36,605 bases of DNA, taken from assembly GCF_000375585.1 (NCBI RefSeq), contig NZ_AQWP01000025.1:142-36746 (forward strand), read 5' to 3'. Positions 25,586 to 34,000 of the stretch are shown here, piece after piece. The DNA comes from Sinorhizobium meliloti 4H41. Lineage in GTDB: Bacteria > Pseudomonadota > Alphaproteobacteria > Rhizobiales > Rhizobiaceae. The notes under the pieces are model-generated. The model ran no database searches, was not told where the DNA came from, and saw only the letters and a list, made by a program, of their open reading frames with translations. The translations under genes and the position numbers were made by a program. Every line of letters begins with the position of its first letter. Position 1 is the first letter of the stretch.

Positions 25586-25599
25586 ACCAATACATCGGA
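25586..25599. promoter_or_regulatory. proposed GntR operator O2
   Basis: ACCAATACATCGGA is a weaker copy of the 14-mer, differing at two positions from O3. It lies 58 bases upstream of the likely GntR start and 63 bases before O3, a spacing compatible with cooperative binding or autoregulation. Confidence 0.45.
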
Positions 25600-25640
25600 A
25601 CTCTCCAAAACTTTCGTTGGAGTTCCTCCAAGATTCTCGC

Positions 25641-25669
25641 TTGCCAACAGGATATTTGTATACCAATAT
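25641..25669 (+). promoter_or_regulatory. candidate promoter of the kinase operon
   Basis: TTGCCA (25641-25646) and CAATAT (25664-25669) are separated by 17 bases and lie 30 bases upstream of the kinase start. The -10 element would fall inside operator O3, which would explain repression. The -10 match is poor, so this is tentative. Confidence 0.35.
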
Positions 25670-25675
25670 ATCGGT
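25662..25675. promoter_or_regulatory. proposed GntR operator O3
   Basis: ACCAATATATCGGT is a near-perfect dyad; only the A/C pair at positions 4 and 11 breaks symmetry. It is 23 bases upstream of the kinase start codon. With O1 and O2 it forms the set that links the two operons. Confidence 0.6.
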
Positions 25676-25698
25676 GACACGGGCAAGGGAACCCATGA

Positions 25699-26754
25699 AT
25701 GCTCCAATCAAAGCCAAATCCAGTCACGCCGGCCCTCACCGCGAAGTCCACTCTGCTAACTTCTGACGAGGCGGGGGAGATCGCGCTGGAGCATTACGGC
25801 CTCAAAGTTCGAGCCCATCGTCTCTCCGGAGAGAAGGATAGCAACTTCCGTATCTTCACCGAAGGTGGGGACGAGTATCTGCTAAAAATAGTCAATCCCG
25901 GGGAAGATCCGGCGGTCACGAACATGCACACGATGGCGCTACGCCATGTCGAGGAACGGGACCCGGGGGTGCCGGTACAACGGGTAGTGCCTGATCGTGA
26001 TGGCCGCTTCGACTTCGAGATCGATTATGGCCCCGGTGACCGTCGCACGGTTCGACTTGTTACATTCACCAAGGGCGAACTGCAGCGCAAAACTCTGCAA
26101 ACCCCTCAGCAGCGCCGAAATATCGGCACGAGTCTGGCGCGTCTACAAGAAGCGCTCGAAGATTTCCGTCACCCAGCTGAAGATCACTTCTCGACCTGGG
26201 ACCTCAAGAACACGTTGTCGCTGAAGCCGATGATAGATGAGATCAAGGATGCTTCCAAGGCGGCGGAGCTCCTAAGTTGGGTGGATCGCTTCGGGGTAGA
26301 AGTCGTTCCGAAAATTCCTTCCCTGCGCGCCCAGGTGGTCCATAATGATCTCAACAGCGACAACGTCGTCGTCGATCCTCATGAAACCGACCGTGTCGTT
26401 GGCATCATCGATTTTGGTGACATGGTGCGCACACCCGTTATCTTTGATGCCGCAGTCGCCGCCGCCTACCAGTTGACCGAGGCCGATGATCCGATGGCTG
26501 CGGCTTGCGACTTCCTCGCAGGCTTCCATGGCAGGCGCGCGTTGCTGGCTGAGGAAGTCGACGTGCTGTTTACGACCATTGTCGCTCGCACGGTCATGCG
26601 CATCGCGATTACCGAGTGGCGGGCTGTCCGTTTCCCAGAAAACCGCGCCTACATCCTGCGCAACACACCGCGGGCCTGGCTTCAGTTCCATCGTCTCGCC
26701 GAAATCCCCCATTCCCGGGCAGCAGACATGCTTGCTCGCGCATTGTCTTTCTAG
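25699..26754 (+). CDS. APH-fold small-molecule kinase, hydroxylysine-kinase-like
   Basis: Cytoplasmic phosphotransferase of 351 residues. The N-lobe is at about 25-110 (EKDSNFRIF, EYLLKIVNPGED). The catalytic loop VVHNDLNSDNVVVD supplies the aspartate base, and GIIDFGDMV is the metal-binding motif. This fold includes aminoglycoside, choline, homoserine and hydroxylysine kinases. The next gene, 11 bases on, encodes a PLP phospho-lyase. In vertebrates the corresponding pair is hydroxylysine kinase (HYKK/AGPHD1) and phosphohydroxylysine phospho-lyase, so phosphorylation of an amino alcohol is the best guess; hydroxylysine or a related hydroxyamine is inferred, not shown. The ATG has AGGGAA about eight bases upstream. 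It heads a nine-gene plus-strand operon. Confidence 0.83.
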   Translation: MLQSKPNPVTPALTAKSTLLTSDEAGEIALEHYGLKVRAHRLSGEKDSNFRIFTEGGDEYLLKIVNPGEDPAVTNMHTMALRHVEERDPGVPVQRVVPDRDGRFDFEIDYGPGDRRTVRLVTFTKGELQRKTLQTPQQRRNIGTSLARLQEALEDFRHPAEDHFSTWDLKNTLSLKPMIDEIKDASKAAELLSWVDRFGVEVVPKIPSLRAQVVHNDLNSDNVVVDPHETDRVVGIIDFGDMVRTPVIFDAAVAAAYQLTEADDPMAAACDFLAGFHGRRALLAEEVDVLFTTIVARTVMRIAITEWRAVRFPENRAYILRNTPRAWLQFHRLAEIPHSRAADMLARALSF

Positions 26755-26765
26755 GAGTACGTTCG

Positions 26766-28103
26766 ATGTCCTCATCCGCTTCCGCATATATGATCAATGG
26801 TTTCGATCCCAGCACCGTTGATAAGCTATCCGCCGATGAACAGGCGCTGATTTCGCGTCGCAGAAAGCTTCTCGGCCCCTCCTACAAGCTCTTCTACGAG
26901 CACCCAGTGCATGTCGTGCGCGGCGAAGGCGTTTGGCTCTACGACCCCGATGGCAATGCTTACCTCGACGTTTACAACAACGTCCCATCCGTCGGTCACT
27001 GCCATCCTCGCGTGGTCGATGCGATTGCCAAGCAGTCCGCTGTCCTGAACACCCACACCCGCTACCTGCACGACTCAATCCTCAAATACTCCGAAGACTT
27101 GCTTGCAACCTACCCCGACGAAATCGCCAATGTCATGTATACATGCACGGGTAGCGAGGCAGTCGACCTGGCACTGCGCATCTCTCGTTACTACACCGGC
27201 GGTACCGGCGTCATCGTCACCGCCAATGCCTATCACGGGCTAACGACGGCCGTCGCCGAGATCTCGCCTTCAATGGGTCCGAATGTTCCCATCGGCCAGC
27301 ATGTCTATGTGGTCGATGCTCCCGACGAGTATCGCAGCGAGGGCGAGGACGTTGGCGAAGTGTTCGCCCAGCGCGTCGAAGACGCAATCAAGACGATGCA
27401 GCGCCATGGTATCAAGCTCGCGGCCTTCATCGCAGACGGCATCTTCTCGACCGATGGCATCCTGACCGAGCCGGCAGGTTTCCTCAAGAAGACGGTCGAA
27501 GTCGTTCACGCCGCCGGCGGCCTCTACATCGCTGACGAAGTTCAGCCCGGGTTCGGCCGCACCGGTACGCATTGGTGGGGTTTCCAACGGCACGGCATCG
27601 TTCCCGATCTCGTTGTCATGGGCAAGCCGATGGGCAACGGCATGCCGATTGCCGGCGTCGCAGCCAAGCCGGAAGTTTTGGAGCGCTTCGGCAACGATAT
27701 CCGCTACTTCAACACTTTCGGCGCCAATACGGTTTCCATCGCTGCCGCGCAGGCTGTTCTCGATGTCATCAAGGACGAGAAGCTGATGGAGAATTCCGTC
27801 AAGATCGGTGACTATATGGTCGCCGGCATGAGGAAACTCCAGGAGAAATACGAGACAATCGGCGCCGTCCGCGGTGCCGGCCTGTTCATGGGCATGGAGT
27901 TCGTCACTGACCGCAAGTCGAAGACGCCGAACGGCAAACTCTCGCTTGGCGTTGTCAATGGACTCCGTGAAAAGCGCATGCTGATCAGCGCTTCCAGTTC
28001 ATCCGGCCATGTCCTGAAGATTCGTCCTCCGTTGCCGTTCACAGCCGAAAACGCCGACCTTTTCCTGTCCGCTTTGGACGAGGTACTCGCCGAGCTCTCG
28101 TAG
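26766..28103 (+). CDS. class III PLP enzyme, phospho-lyase type (ETNPPL/PHYKPL-like)
   Basis: PLP enzyme of 445 residues in the class III aminotransferase group. The N-terminal third, YLDVYNNVPSVGHCHPRVVD followed by LNTHTRYLHDSILKYSEDL and LATYP, resembles ethanolamine-phosphate and phosphohydroxylysine phospho-lyases rather than ordinary transaminases. The PLP aspartate is in YIADEVQPGFGRTG and the Schiff-base lysine in VVMGKPMGNGMP. Such enzymes remove phosphate and ammonia from a phosphorylated amino alcohol to leave an aldehyde. ATG 26766 has AGGAG nine bases upstream; the frame extends 150 bases further only because it overlaps the kinase gene. With the kinase it forms a two-step deamination that avoids transamination. 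A plain aminotransferase is the main alternative. Confidence 0.87.
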   Translation: MSSSASAYMINGFDPSTVDKLSADEQALISRRRKLLGPSYKLFYEHPVHVVRGEGVWLYDPDGNAYLDVYNNVPSVGHCHPRVVDAIAKQSAVLNTHTRYLHDSILKYSEDLLATYPDEIANVMYTCTGSEAVDLALRISRYYTGGTGVIVTANAYHGLTTAVAEISPSMGPNVPIGQHVYVVDAPDEYRSEGEDVGEVFAQRVEDAIKTMQRHGIKLAAFIADGIFSTDGILTEPAGFLKKTVEVVHAAGGLYIADEVQPGFGRTGTHWWGFQRHGIVPDLVVMGKPMGNGMPIAGVAAKPEVLERFGNDIRYFNTFGANTVSIAAAQAVLDVIKDEKLMENSVKIGDYMVAGMRKLQEKYETIGAVRGAGLFMGMEFVTDRKSKTPNGKLSLGVVNGLREKRMLISASSSSGHVLKIRPPLPFTAENADLFLSALDEVLAELS

Positions 28104-28175
28104 GCCTTCGAGCCTGCGCAATAACAAAAGACGGAAAAACCCGCGCCAACCTTAACCTTCCTAAAGGGGAACGAC

Positions 28176-28937
28176 ATGAAACTTTCGCTTACCGCTACCG
28201 CAAGCGCGCTGGCGCTCACGCTGTTTACTGCCGCGCACGCGGAAGACACTATTAAGATTGCCACCGAGGGCGTCTACCCTCCGTTCAATTACGTCGAAGG
28301 CGGCAAGCTGACCGGTTTCGATGTCGACATCGCCAACGCACTTTGCGAAAAGGCGAAGCTCAAGTGCGAGATTGTCACTCAGGAGTGGGACGGCATGATC
28401 CCCGCTCTCGTCGCGCACAAGTTCGACGCGATCGTGGCTTCGATGAACATCACCGAAGAGCGCAAGAAGAAGATCGACTTCACCGCGAAATACTACGACA
28501 CGCCCGCGAAGTTCATGGCTCCGAAGGATGCCAAAATCACCGATATATCGCCCGCCGCTCTCGCCGGAAAGACGATCGGGGTCCAGGGTTCGACGACACA
28601 GCAGAATTTCCTTGAAGCCAAGTACAAGGATTCCACGATCAAGACCTATACAACCGTGGACGATGCCAGCGCCGACCTGGCCGCTGGTCGCCTTGATGTT
28701 GTCCTGTCCGACAAGATCCTGCTCGACGAATGGCTCAAGAAGTCGTCGGATGGGTCCTGCTGCGAACTGGTTGGCGACGACCTGCGCGATCCTTTGTTCG
28801 GCGCCGGCAAGGGCGTTGGCGTCCGCAAGGAAGACACCGCGCTGCGCGACAAGCTCGATGCCGCACTGAAGGACATTCTCGCAGATGGTACCTACAAGAC
28901 TATCAACGCGAAGTATTTCCCCTTCTCGATCTACTAA
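28176..28937 (+). CDS. periplasmic binding protein of a polar/basic amino-acid ABC importer
   Basis: Receptor of 253 residues with a signal peptide (MKLSLTATASALALTLFTAA, cleavage probably after HA near residue 22) and the type II fold of family 3 solute-binding proteins. IATEGVYPPFNYVEGGKLTG, GFDVDIANALCEKAK and WDGMIPALVAHKFDAIV with SMNITEERKKKIDFT match the lysine/arginine/ornithine, histidine, octopine and nopaline receptors. A vicinal Cys pair occurs at SCCEL. AAGGGGAAC precedes the ATG. The basic-amino-acid character fits a hydroxylysine-like or amino-sugar-acid substrate, but ligand residues cannot be assigned by eye. Confidence 0.92.
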   Translation: MKLSLTATASALALTLFTAAHAEDTIKIATEGVYPPFNYVEGGKLTGFDVDIANALCEKAKLKCEIVTQEWDGMIPALVAHKFDAIVASMNITEERKKKIDFTAKYYDTPAKFMAPKDAKITDISPAALAGKTIGVQGSTTQQNFLEAKYKDSTIKTYTTVDDASADLAAGRLDVVLSDKILLDEWLKKSSDGSCCELVGDDLRDPLFGAGKGVGVRKEDTALRDKLDAALKDILADGTYKTINAKYFPFSIY

Positions 28938-28953
28938 GGTCAATCATCGTGAC

Positions 28954-28975
28954 GCCCGGCCAGCAATGGCCGGGC
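28954..28975 (+). terminator. GNRA-capped hairpin after the binding-protein gene
   Basis: GCCCGGCCA, loop GCAA, TGGCCGGGC is a perfect 9-bp stem 16 bases after the binding-protein stop, followed by ATTTGATCTTT. It would partly terminate or stabilise the transcript so that receptor exceeds permease, as is common in such operons. Confidence 0.65.
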
Positions 28976-28999
28976 ATTTGATCTTTGCGGGAGACGACG

Positions 29000-29716
29000 G
29001 TGGATCTTCTTCATTTACTTTCACTTAGCCCTGAAGGTTGGGGTGGCCCGCTCCTCGAAGGGCTGTCGCTGACAATCAGGCTTGCGCTCGCCACGTTACC
29101 GTTCGGACTGCTGCTCGGGCTGGGTCTCGCGCTGTTGATCAACGGCAAGCGGACATGGCTTGCCGGAGCAGCGACCGTTTTTGCGACGACTTTCCGCGCG
29201 CTCCCAGAACTGTTGACGCTGTTCATCATCTACTACGGCGGCGGGATGATCCTCCAGAGTGTTTCGCAGCTGTTGTTCGGTGTCCCTTTCGGGGAGTTCA
29301 GCGGATTTGTCGCTGGCATGATCGCTCTCGGTATCGTTTTCGCTTCCTTCGCTTCGGAGACCTTTGTGGCGGCACTGCGCTCTATTCCGCGTGGTCAGCA
29401 CGAGGCTGCCGCAGCACTCGGACTGTCGCGATGGCGGACTTTCACAAGCGTGATCGGGCCGCAGCTCTGGCGGCTGGCCCTTCCTGGGCTCGGCAATCTT
29501 TGGTTTGTGCTTCTGAAAGACACCTCGCTTGTCTCGATCATCTCGCTGGCGGATCTGATGCGTCAAACAAACCTGGCCGTTGCCAATACCAAGGAACCGC
29601 TATTTTTCTATGCCGTTGGCTGTCTGATCTACCTCGTCGTCTCGATGATTTCGTCCAGCGTGGTCGGCCTGCTTGAAGCGCGATCCAATCGCGGGATCCT
29701 AGGAGGCCGGTCGTGA
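29000..29716 (+). CDS. polar amino-acid ABC permease (HisQ/OccQ type)
   Basis: Inner-membrane permease of 238 residues with about five hydrophobic segments. The EAA-type loop SIPRGQHEAAAALGLSRWRT and the FRALPELLTLFIIYYGG segment are typical of the HisM/HisQ group. GTG 29000 has GGGAG six bases upstream and is supported because the decayed paralogue at 14122-14663 also starts with GTG at the same place; a TTG at 28985 is less likely. Its stop overlaps the next permease gene. It pairs with that protein. Confidence 0.92.
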   Translation: MDLLHLLSLSPEGWGGPLLEGLSLTIRLALATLPFGLLLGLGLALLINGKRTWLAGAATVFATTFRALPELLTLFIIYYGGGMILQSVSQLLFGVPFGEFSGFVAGMIALGIVFASFASETFVAALRSIPRGQHEAAAALGLSRWRTFTSVIGPQLWRLALPGLGNLWFVLLKDTSLVSIISLADLMRQTNLAVANTKEPLFFYAVGCLIYLVVSMISSSVVGLLEARSNRGILGGRS

Positions 29717-30438
29717 ACTTCGAGCTCCTGTCCAACTACGGTCCGAAGATCCTCTGGGGCCTCGTTGTCACGCTGCAACTTGTCTTGACCTCGGCGCTTA
29801 TCGGCGCCGTCCTCGCTCTTCCGCTCGCCGTTGTGCGTAACAGCAGCTATGCGATCCTTCGCTACCTTGCGAAGGCGTATATCGTTTTCTTCCGAGGAAC
29901 CCCGCTGCTCGGGCAAATCTTCCTGATTTATTATGGTGCGGGACAGATCCGTTCCGAACTGACCAGCCTTGGTGTCTGGTGGTTCTTCCGCGATGCTTAC
30001 TTCTGCGCATTGTTTGCGTTCACCCTGAACACCATCGCTTATCAGGCTGAAATCCTCCGCGGCGCACTCAGTGCGCTGCCCCGCGGTCAGCTGGAAGCCG
30101 CAAATTCGCTTGGTCTGAGCCAAACGACGACGTTCTTCCAGATCCTTCTTCCGCAAGCAATGATCATCGCGTTGCGCCCGCTCGGAAACGAGTTGATCCT
30201 CTCGCTGAAGGCGTCTGCGCTTGCGAGCGTTATCACTGTTCCCGAGCTTATGCAGGCTACGAAATTGGCATTCTCACGGTCGTTCGATTTCCAGGTCTAT
30301 ATCTGGGCCGCAGTTCTCTACCTGATAATGGTGGAAACAATCCGGCGCCTGTGGGGTGTTCTTGAACTTTATCTCACTCGACATCTCCGCCATCGCGTCA
30401 CGCCGGTCGACAAGCCGCCGGTTGTCGTGCAGGCGTGA
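29713..30438 (+). CDS. polar amino-acid ABC permease (HisM/OccM type)
   Basis: Second inner-membrane permease, 241 residues, with five or so membrane segments. [20 protein letters not shown] and [20 protein letters not shown] are the conserved FRGTP and EAA-loop motifs. The start is a GTG that overlaps the previous stop (GTGA), so synthesis of the two permeases is coupled. The intact copy has no damaged paralogue in the window: only the first permease was found as a pseudogene. Confidence 0.92.
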   Translation: MNFELLSNYGPKILWGLVVTLQLVLTSALIGAVLALPLAVVRNSSYAILRYLAKAYIVFFRGTPLLGQIFLIYYGAGQIRSELTSLGVWWFFRDAYFCALFAFTLNTIAYQAEILRGALSALPRGQLEAANSLGLSQTTTFFQILLPQAMIIALRPLGNELILSLKASALASVITVPELMQATKLAFSRSFDFQVYIWAAVLYLIMVETIRRLWGVLELYLTRHLRHRVTPVDKPPVVVQA

Positions 30439-30454
30439 CCAAATGGAGCTTTCA

Positions 30455-31204
30455 ATGGCCGAAAAATCTGGCAATCGCGCCGTCGAGTTCGACAACGTCT
30501 CCAAGTGGTATGGCAACCACCAGGTCCTGACGGACATCAGCCTTCAGGTGAAGGAAGGAGAGAGGATTGTCATCGCAGGCCCTTCCGGGTCGGGCAAATC
30601 GACAATGATCCGCTGTATCAATCATCTCGAGCAGCATCAAAAAGGAAGGATCCTGGTCGAGGGGGTCGAGCTGACCAGCGAGCGAAAGCAAATAGAGGCG
30701 GTCCGCCGCGAGGTTGGAATGGTGTTTCAGCACTTCAACCTCTTCCCCCACAAAACCATTCTTGAGAACTGCACTCTGGCGCTCAGGTCAGTACGTGGCA
30801 TGTCGCGGGCGGAGGCCAACGATGTTGCGATGAGTTTTCTGGAAAAAGTGAGGATCCCCGAGCAGGCTTACAAATATCCCGGCCAGCTCTCAGGTGGCCA
30901 GCAGCAGCGCGTGGCGATTGCTCGTTCGCTCGCAATGAAGCCTCGCATCATGTTATTCGATGAACCGACCTCAGCGCTCGACCCAGAAATGATCCGCGAA
31001 GTTCTCGATGTCATGGTCAATCTCGCCGAAAGCGGAATGACGATGCTTTGCGTCACCCATGAGATGGGCTTCGCGCGGCAGGTCGCGGATCGTGTCATTT
31101 TCATGGCCGACGGGAAGATCGTCGAGACCGCACCTCCAGCCGAATTTTTCGATAGTCCCAGGGAACCGCGCACGCGCGCCTTCCTCCGACAGCTCTTGCA
31201 CTAG
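30455..31204 (+). CDS. polar amino-acid ABC ATPase (HisP/GlnQ type)
   Basis: Single-domain ATPase of 249 residues. Walker A is GPSGSGKST, the Q-loop is [14 protein letters not shown], the signature is [17 protein letters not shown], Walker B is [15 protein letters not shown] and the switch is [19 protein letters not shown] 30455 is preferred, having GGAG six bases upstream and giving the usual family length; longer starts run into the permease gene. It completes the four-gene importer. Confidence 0.94.
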   Translation: MAEKSGNRAVEFDNVSKWYGNHQVLTDISLQVKEGERIVIAGPSGSGKSTMIRCINHLEQHQKGRILVEGVELTSERKQIEAVRREVGMVFQHFNLFPHKTILENCTLALRSVRGMSRAEANDVAMSFLEKVRIPEQAYKYPGQLSGGQQQRVAIARSLAMKPRIMLFDEPTSALDPEMIREVLDVMVNLAESGMTMLCVTHEMGFARQVADRVIFMADGKIVETAPPAEFFDSPREPRTRAFLRQLLH

Positions 31205-31213
31205 GCCAACGCC

Positions 31214-32008
31214 ATGAAAACGATCCTGATTACCGGAGCCGCTGGAAACGTCGGGCGGCTGATCCGTCCCCTGATGAAAAACACCTATAAGCTTAGGGTA
31301 ACAGGGAGAAGTGATTTTACCACCGTAGACGGAGAGGAAAAAATAATCGGAGACCTCACATCCGAAGTATTTTGCCGGGAGGTCGTGCAAGGTGTGGATG
31401 GCGTTGTGCATCTCGCCGGCCTCGTCGGTCCCGACTTCAACTTCGAGGACACACTCGACCCTAACTATCGCGCTGTTCTGTATCTTCTCGAAGCTTGCCG
31501 GACATCGGAAGTGGGTCGGTTCGTTTTTGCCAGCAGTCACCACATCGTTGGTCAGTACCCCTCCGATCGGATGTACGATCATTCTGTCACGCCGGCGCCT
31601 GATGGCTATTACGGCCTGAGCAAAGCCTTTGGCGAAGCAGCCAGCGCAATGTATGCCCATCGTTACGGCATCAAGACCATGCTGCTACGCATTGGTAATG
31701 CCGATCCGAAAGTGGTGGACGGCAGGCGCGAACGGATCTGGACGAGTGGACGGGACATGGTCCGACTCATCGATATTGGCCTGACGCATCCGGAAATCGA
31801 CTGCGACGTTGTCTATTCTGTGTCGAATTGCCCGAACCCTGTATTCGATAATAGCCGCGCTGAACAACTCGGCTATAGGCCGCAAGATTTTGCCAGTGAG
31901 CACAGGGCGCAGGAATTTCAATCGCTATCTGAGTTACCCGCCGAAGCGGCGACGAAAGTGGGCGGCTTTTTCGCAGTCAATCCGCTGCCTGTGTCTGCGC
32001 GAGAATAG
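31214..32008 (+). CDS. NAD-dependent epimerase/dehydratase family, uronate-dehydrogenase-like
   Basis: Extended-SDR oxidoreductase of 264 residues. The N-terminal NAD motif is LITGAAGNVGR, followed by VVHLAGLVG, the catalytic-region serines in FVFASSHHIVGQYP and the active-site pair in YYGLSKAFGE. The overall plan, including FASSxHxVGxYP and the WD/FDNSRA stretch near the C-terminus, recalls uronate dehydrogenase, which oxidises galacturonate or glucuronate to the aldarolactone. ATG 31214 is nine bases after the ATPase stop. In the operon it precedes an enolase-superfamily enzyme and an HpcH/HpaI aldolase, the order of steps expected for a uronate-type sugar. Identity as a true uronate dehydrogenase is inferred. 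Confidence 0.75.
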   Translation: MKTILITGAAGNVGRLIRPLMKNTYKLRVTGRSDFTTVDGEEKIIGDLTSEVFCREVVQGVDGVVHLAGLVGPDFNFEDTLDPNYRAVLYLLEACRTSEVGRFVFASSHHIVGQYPSDRMYDHSVTPAPDGYYGLSKAFGEAASAMYAHRYGIKTMLLRIGNADPKVVDGRRERIWTSGRDMVRLIDIGLTHPEIDCDVVYSVSNCPNPVFDNSRAEQLGYRPQDFASEHRAQEFQSLSELPAEAATKVGGFFAVNPLPVSARE

Positions 32009-32036
32009 GCCAAAAGAAAACCGCGGGGAGGAATTT

Positions 32037-33152
32037 ATGAAAATTACGTCAGCAGAAGTCATCCTTGTTGAAATTCCCTTTGCGCTGCGCGGAACGGGCG
32101 TTGGCATCATGCCGACCGCATGGAAGACGCTGGAATTTGCCTTGGTCCGATTGGAGGACGAGCTCGGCAATGTCGGATGGGGTGAAGGCTTTGGATATTC
32201 TCTGATCGACGCCACCAAATCCGTGATTGATCGTTTGATCTTGCCCCTGCTGGTTGGGGCGGAAATCGACGACATCCCGGCGTGGAACGCCAAAACGCAG
32301 CGGCAGTTGCACATGTTCGGACGTTACGGCGTGACGATCTTTGCGATTTCCGGCGTCGACATCGCATTGTGGGATCTCGCCTCGAAACGTGCGGGCAAGC
32401 CGCTCTACCAATTGCTTGCAGGAGAGCATCAGGTCCGCCACGAAATTCCCTTCTATGCGAGCCTTGTTCGGTACGCCGAGCATGATCTAGTCGTCGATGC
32501 CTCGAAGCAGGTAAGGGATGCGGGTTTCAACCGCATCAAGCTCCACGAAATCACCTTGCCAGCCATCACTGCCTGCAGGAAAACGGTTGGGGGCCACACT
32601 GATATATGCGTCGACGTCAACTGCGCATGGTCACACGAATTCATCGAAAACAATCTCGCGGAATTGAAGGCGCTCGCGCTCACATGGCTGGAAGAGCCGA
32701 TCTACCCGCCGGAGGATTTCGCGGGACTGGCCGCTCTTCGCGGCAAAGGACTGAATATCGCCGCCGGTGAGAACTGGTGCACTAGTTTTCAGATCGAGGA
32801 GGCGTTGAAAACCGGGGCTGTCGATTACCTGCAGCCGAGTATGACCAAAGTTGGCGGCATTTCCGAGTATCTCCGGATTGTGGATCTGGCGGAGGCGGCC
32901 AATACGACGCTGATGCCCCATTCCCCCTACTTCGGCCCTGGCTTTTACGCCTCGCTGCAGGTTGCTGCTGCACGTCCTTCAATCACCGCGCTTGAGTACA
33001 ATTTTGTTCAGCCGGACGCCTGGCTTGCCGACGTCGAGGGTATACGCAACGGCGACATGATCCGTGTCTCGGACAAACCCGGTATCGGCTTCGAGCCGGA
33101 TTTGGATGTCGTCAAGAAATACGGTCGCGTTTTAGGGAGTCGCATTCAATGA
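32037..33152 (+). CDS. mandelate racemase/muconate lactonizing enzyme family protein (enolase superfamily)
   Basis: Enzyme of 371 residues with the enolase-superfamily plan: capping domain at 1-130, then a beta/alpha barrel. The metal ligands appear as D193 (CVDVNCAW), a Glu in WLEEP near 219-220 and E245 (AGENW). K168 is the likely catalytic base and H295 (MPHSPYFGPG) the opposite one. Two usual positions deviate: the KxK motif reads KLH (H170), and the Asp that partners the His is Ser (QPSMTKVGG, S268). Members dehydrate sugar acids or isomerise lactones; a dehydratase or cycloisomerase acting on the product of the preceding dehydrogenase fits. ATG 32037 has GGGAGG seven bases upstream. The stop overlaps the aldolase gene by four bases. 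Confidence 0.85.
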   Translation: MKITSAEVILVEIPFALRGTGVGIMPTAWKTLEFALVRLEDELGNVGWGEGFGYSLIDATKSVIDRLILPLLVGAEIDDIPAWNAKTQRQLHMFGRYGVTIFAISGVDIALWDLASKRAGKPLYQLLAGEHQVRHEIPFYASLVRYAEHDLVVDASKQVRDAGFNRIKLHEITLPAITACRKTVGGHTDICVDVNCAWSHEFIENNLAELKALALTWLEEPIYPPEDFAGLAALRGKGLNIAAGENWCTSFQIEEALKTGAVDYLQPSMTKVGGISEYLRIVDLAEAANTTLMPHSPYFGPGFYASLQVAAARPSITALEYNFVQPDAWLADVEGIRNGDMIRVSDKPGIGFEPDLDVVKKYGRVLGSRIQ

Positions 33153-33982
33153 AGGCCAACAACATCAAGAAGATCTGGTCAGAGGGCGGCTGCGTCCTCA
33201 ACGGATGGCTGTCGATCGCCAATGCCTTTTCGGCCGAAATCATGGCCGAGCAAGGCTATGACAGTATCGGCATCGATTTGCAGCACGGTATCGTTGACTA
33301 TCAGGCAGCGGTTTCCATGCTGCAGGGGATGCGGGCAAGCGGCGTCGTGCCTCTTATTCGCGTTCCCTGGCTCGACCCCGCCCAGATCATGAAAGCTCTC
33401 GACGCTGGCGCCTACGGCGTTGTTTGCCCGATGATTAATTCGCGTGCCGAGGCTGAAGCACTCGTGTCTTACGTCCGGTATCCACCAAAAGGGGTCCGCA
33501 GTTTTGGACCTTCCCGTGCTGCTATTTCGGCGGGAGCCAATTACGGCCAGGAAGCGGATGATCAAGTGTTATGCATTGCAATGATTGAAACAGCGGAAGC
33601 GATGCGAAACCTCAACGAGATCGTCACGACGCCGGGCCTTGACGGTGTCTATATTGGGCCTGCCGATCTCACGATCGGGCTCACGGGCATGAAATATCCG
33701 ACCGGTTTCGATCGGGAAGAACCAGAACTGGTTGAGAACATCAAGCGGATCTTGAGTGCGGCGCATGGCGCCGGGATCAAGGCGGCACTTCATTGCGGAA
33801 CGCCAACCTATGCGGCGAGAGCCGCAGAATGGGGGTTCGACATGGTCACGGTCTCAAATGATGTCACGTTGCTGGCTGGCGCGGCGGCCGCAAGTGTCAA
33901 AACATTCCGTGATCTGAGGAGCGCAAAGTCAGATGGATCACCGGCGCCGACGAAACAATCGGGCGGCAAAAGCGCATATTGA
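33149..33982 (+). CDS. HpcH/HpaI-family aldolase (2-keto-3-deoxy acid aldolase)
   Basis: Class II, metal-dependent aldolase of 277 residues. GIDLQHGIVDYQ holds the active-site His, IRVPW the binding Arg, and MIETAEAMRN and YIGPADLTIG the metal-binding Glu and Asp. The family cleaves 2-keto-3-deoxy sugar acids, such as keto-deoxyglucarate or keto-deoxyrhamnonate, to pyruvate and an aldehyde. It overlaps the enolase-superfamily gene by ATGA, so both are made together. Pyruvate as the likely product is consistent with an energy-yielding catabolic role. The C-terminal 25 residues are low-complexity. Confidence 0.88.
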   Translation: MKANNIKKIWSEGGCVLNGWLSIANAFSAEIMAEQGYDSIGIDLQHGIVDYQAAVSMLQGMRASGVVPLIRVPWLDPAQIMKALDAGAYGVVCPMINSRAEAEALVSYVRYPPKGVRSFGPSRAAISAGANYGQEADDQVLCIAMIETAEAMRNLNEIVTTPGLDGVYIGPADLTIGLTGMKYPTGFDREEPELVENIKRILSAAHGAGIKAALHCGTPTYAARAAEWGFDMVTVSNDVTLLAGAAAASVKTFRDLRSAKSDGSPAPTKQSGGKSAY

Positions 33983-34000
33983 AGCGGGAGAAGATTATCT

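Noticed and set aside
28161..28943. 260-codon frame opposite the amino-acid binding protein
   Set aside because: It lies wholly within the reverse complement of a well-supported gene with signal peptide and family motifs.
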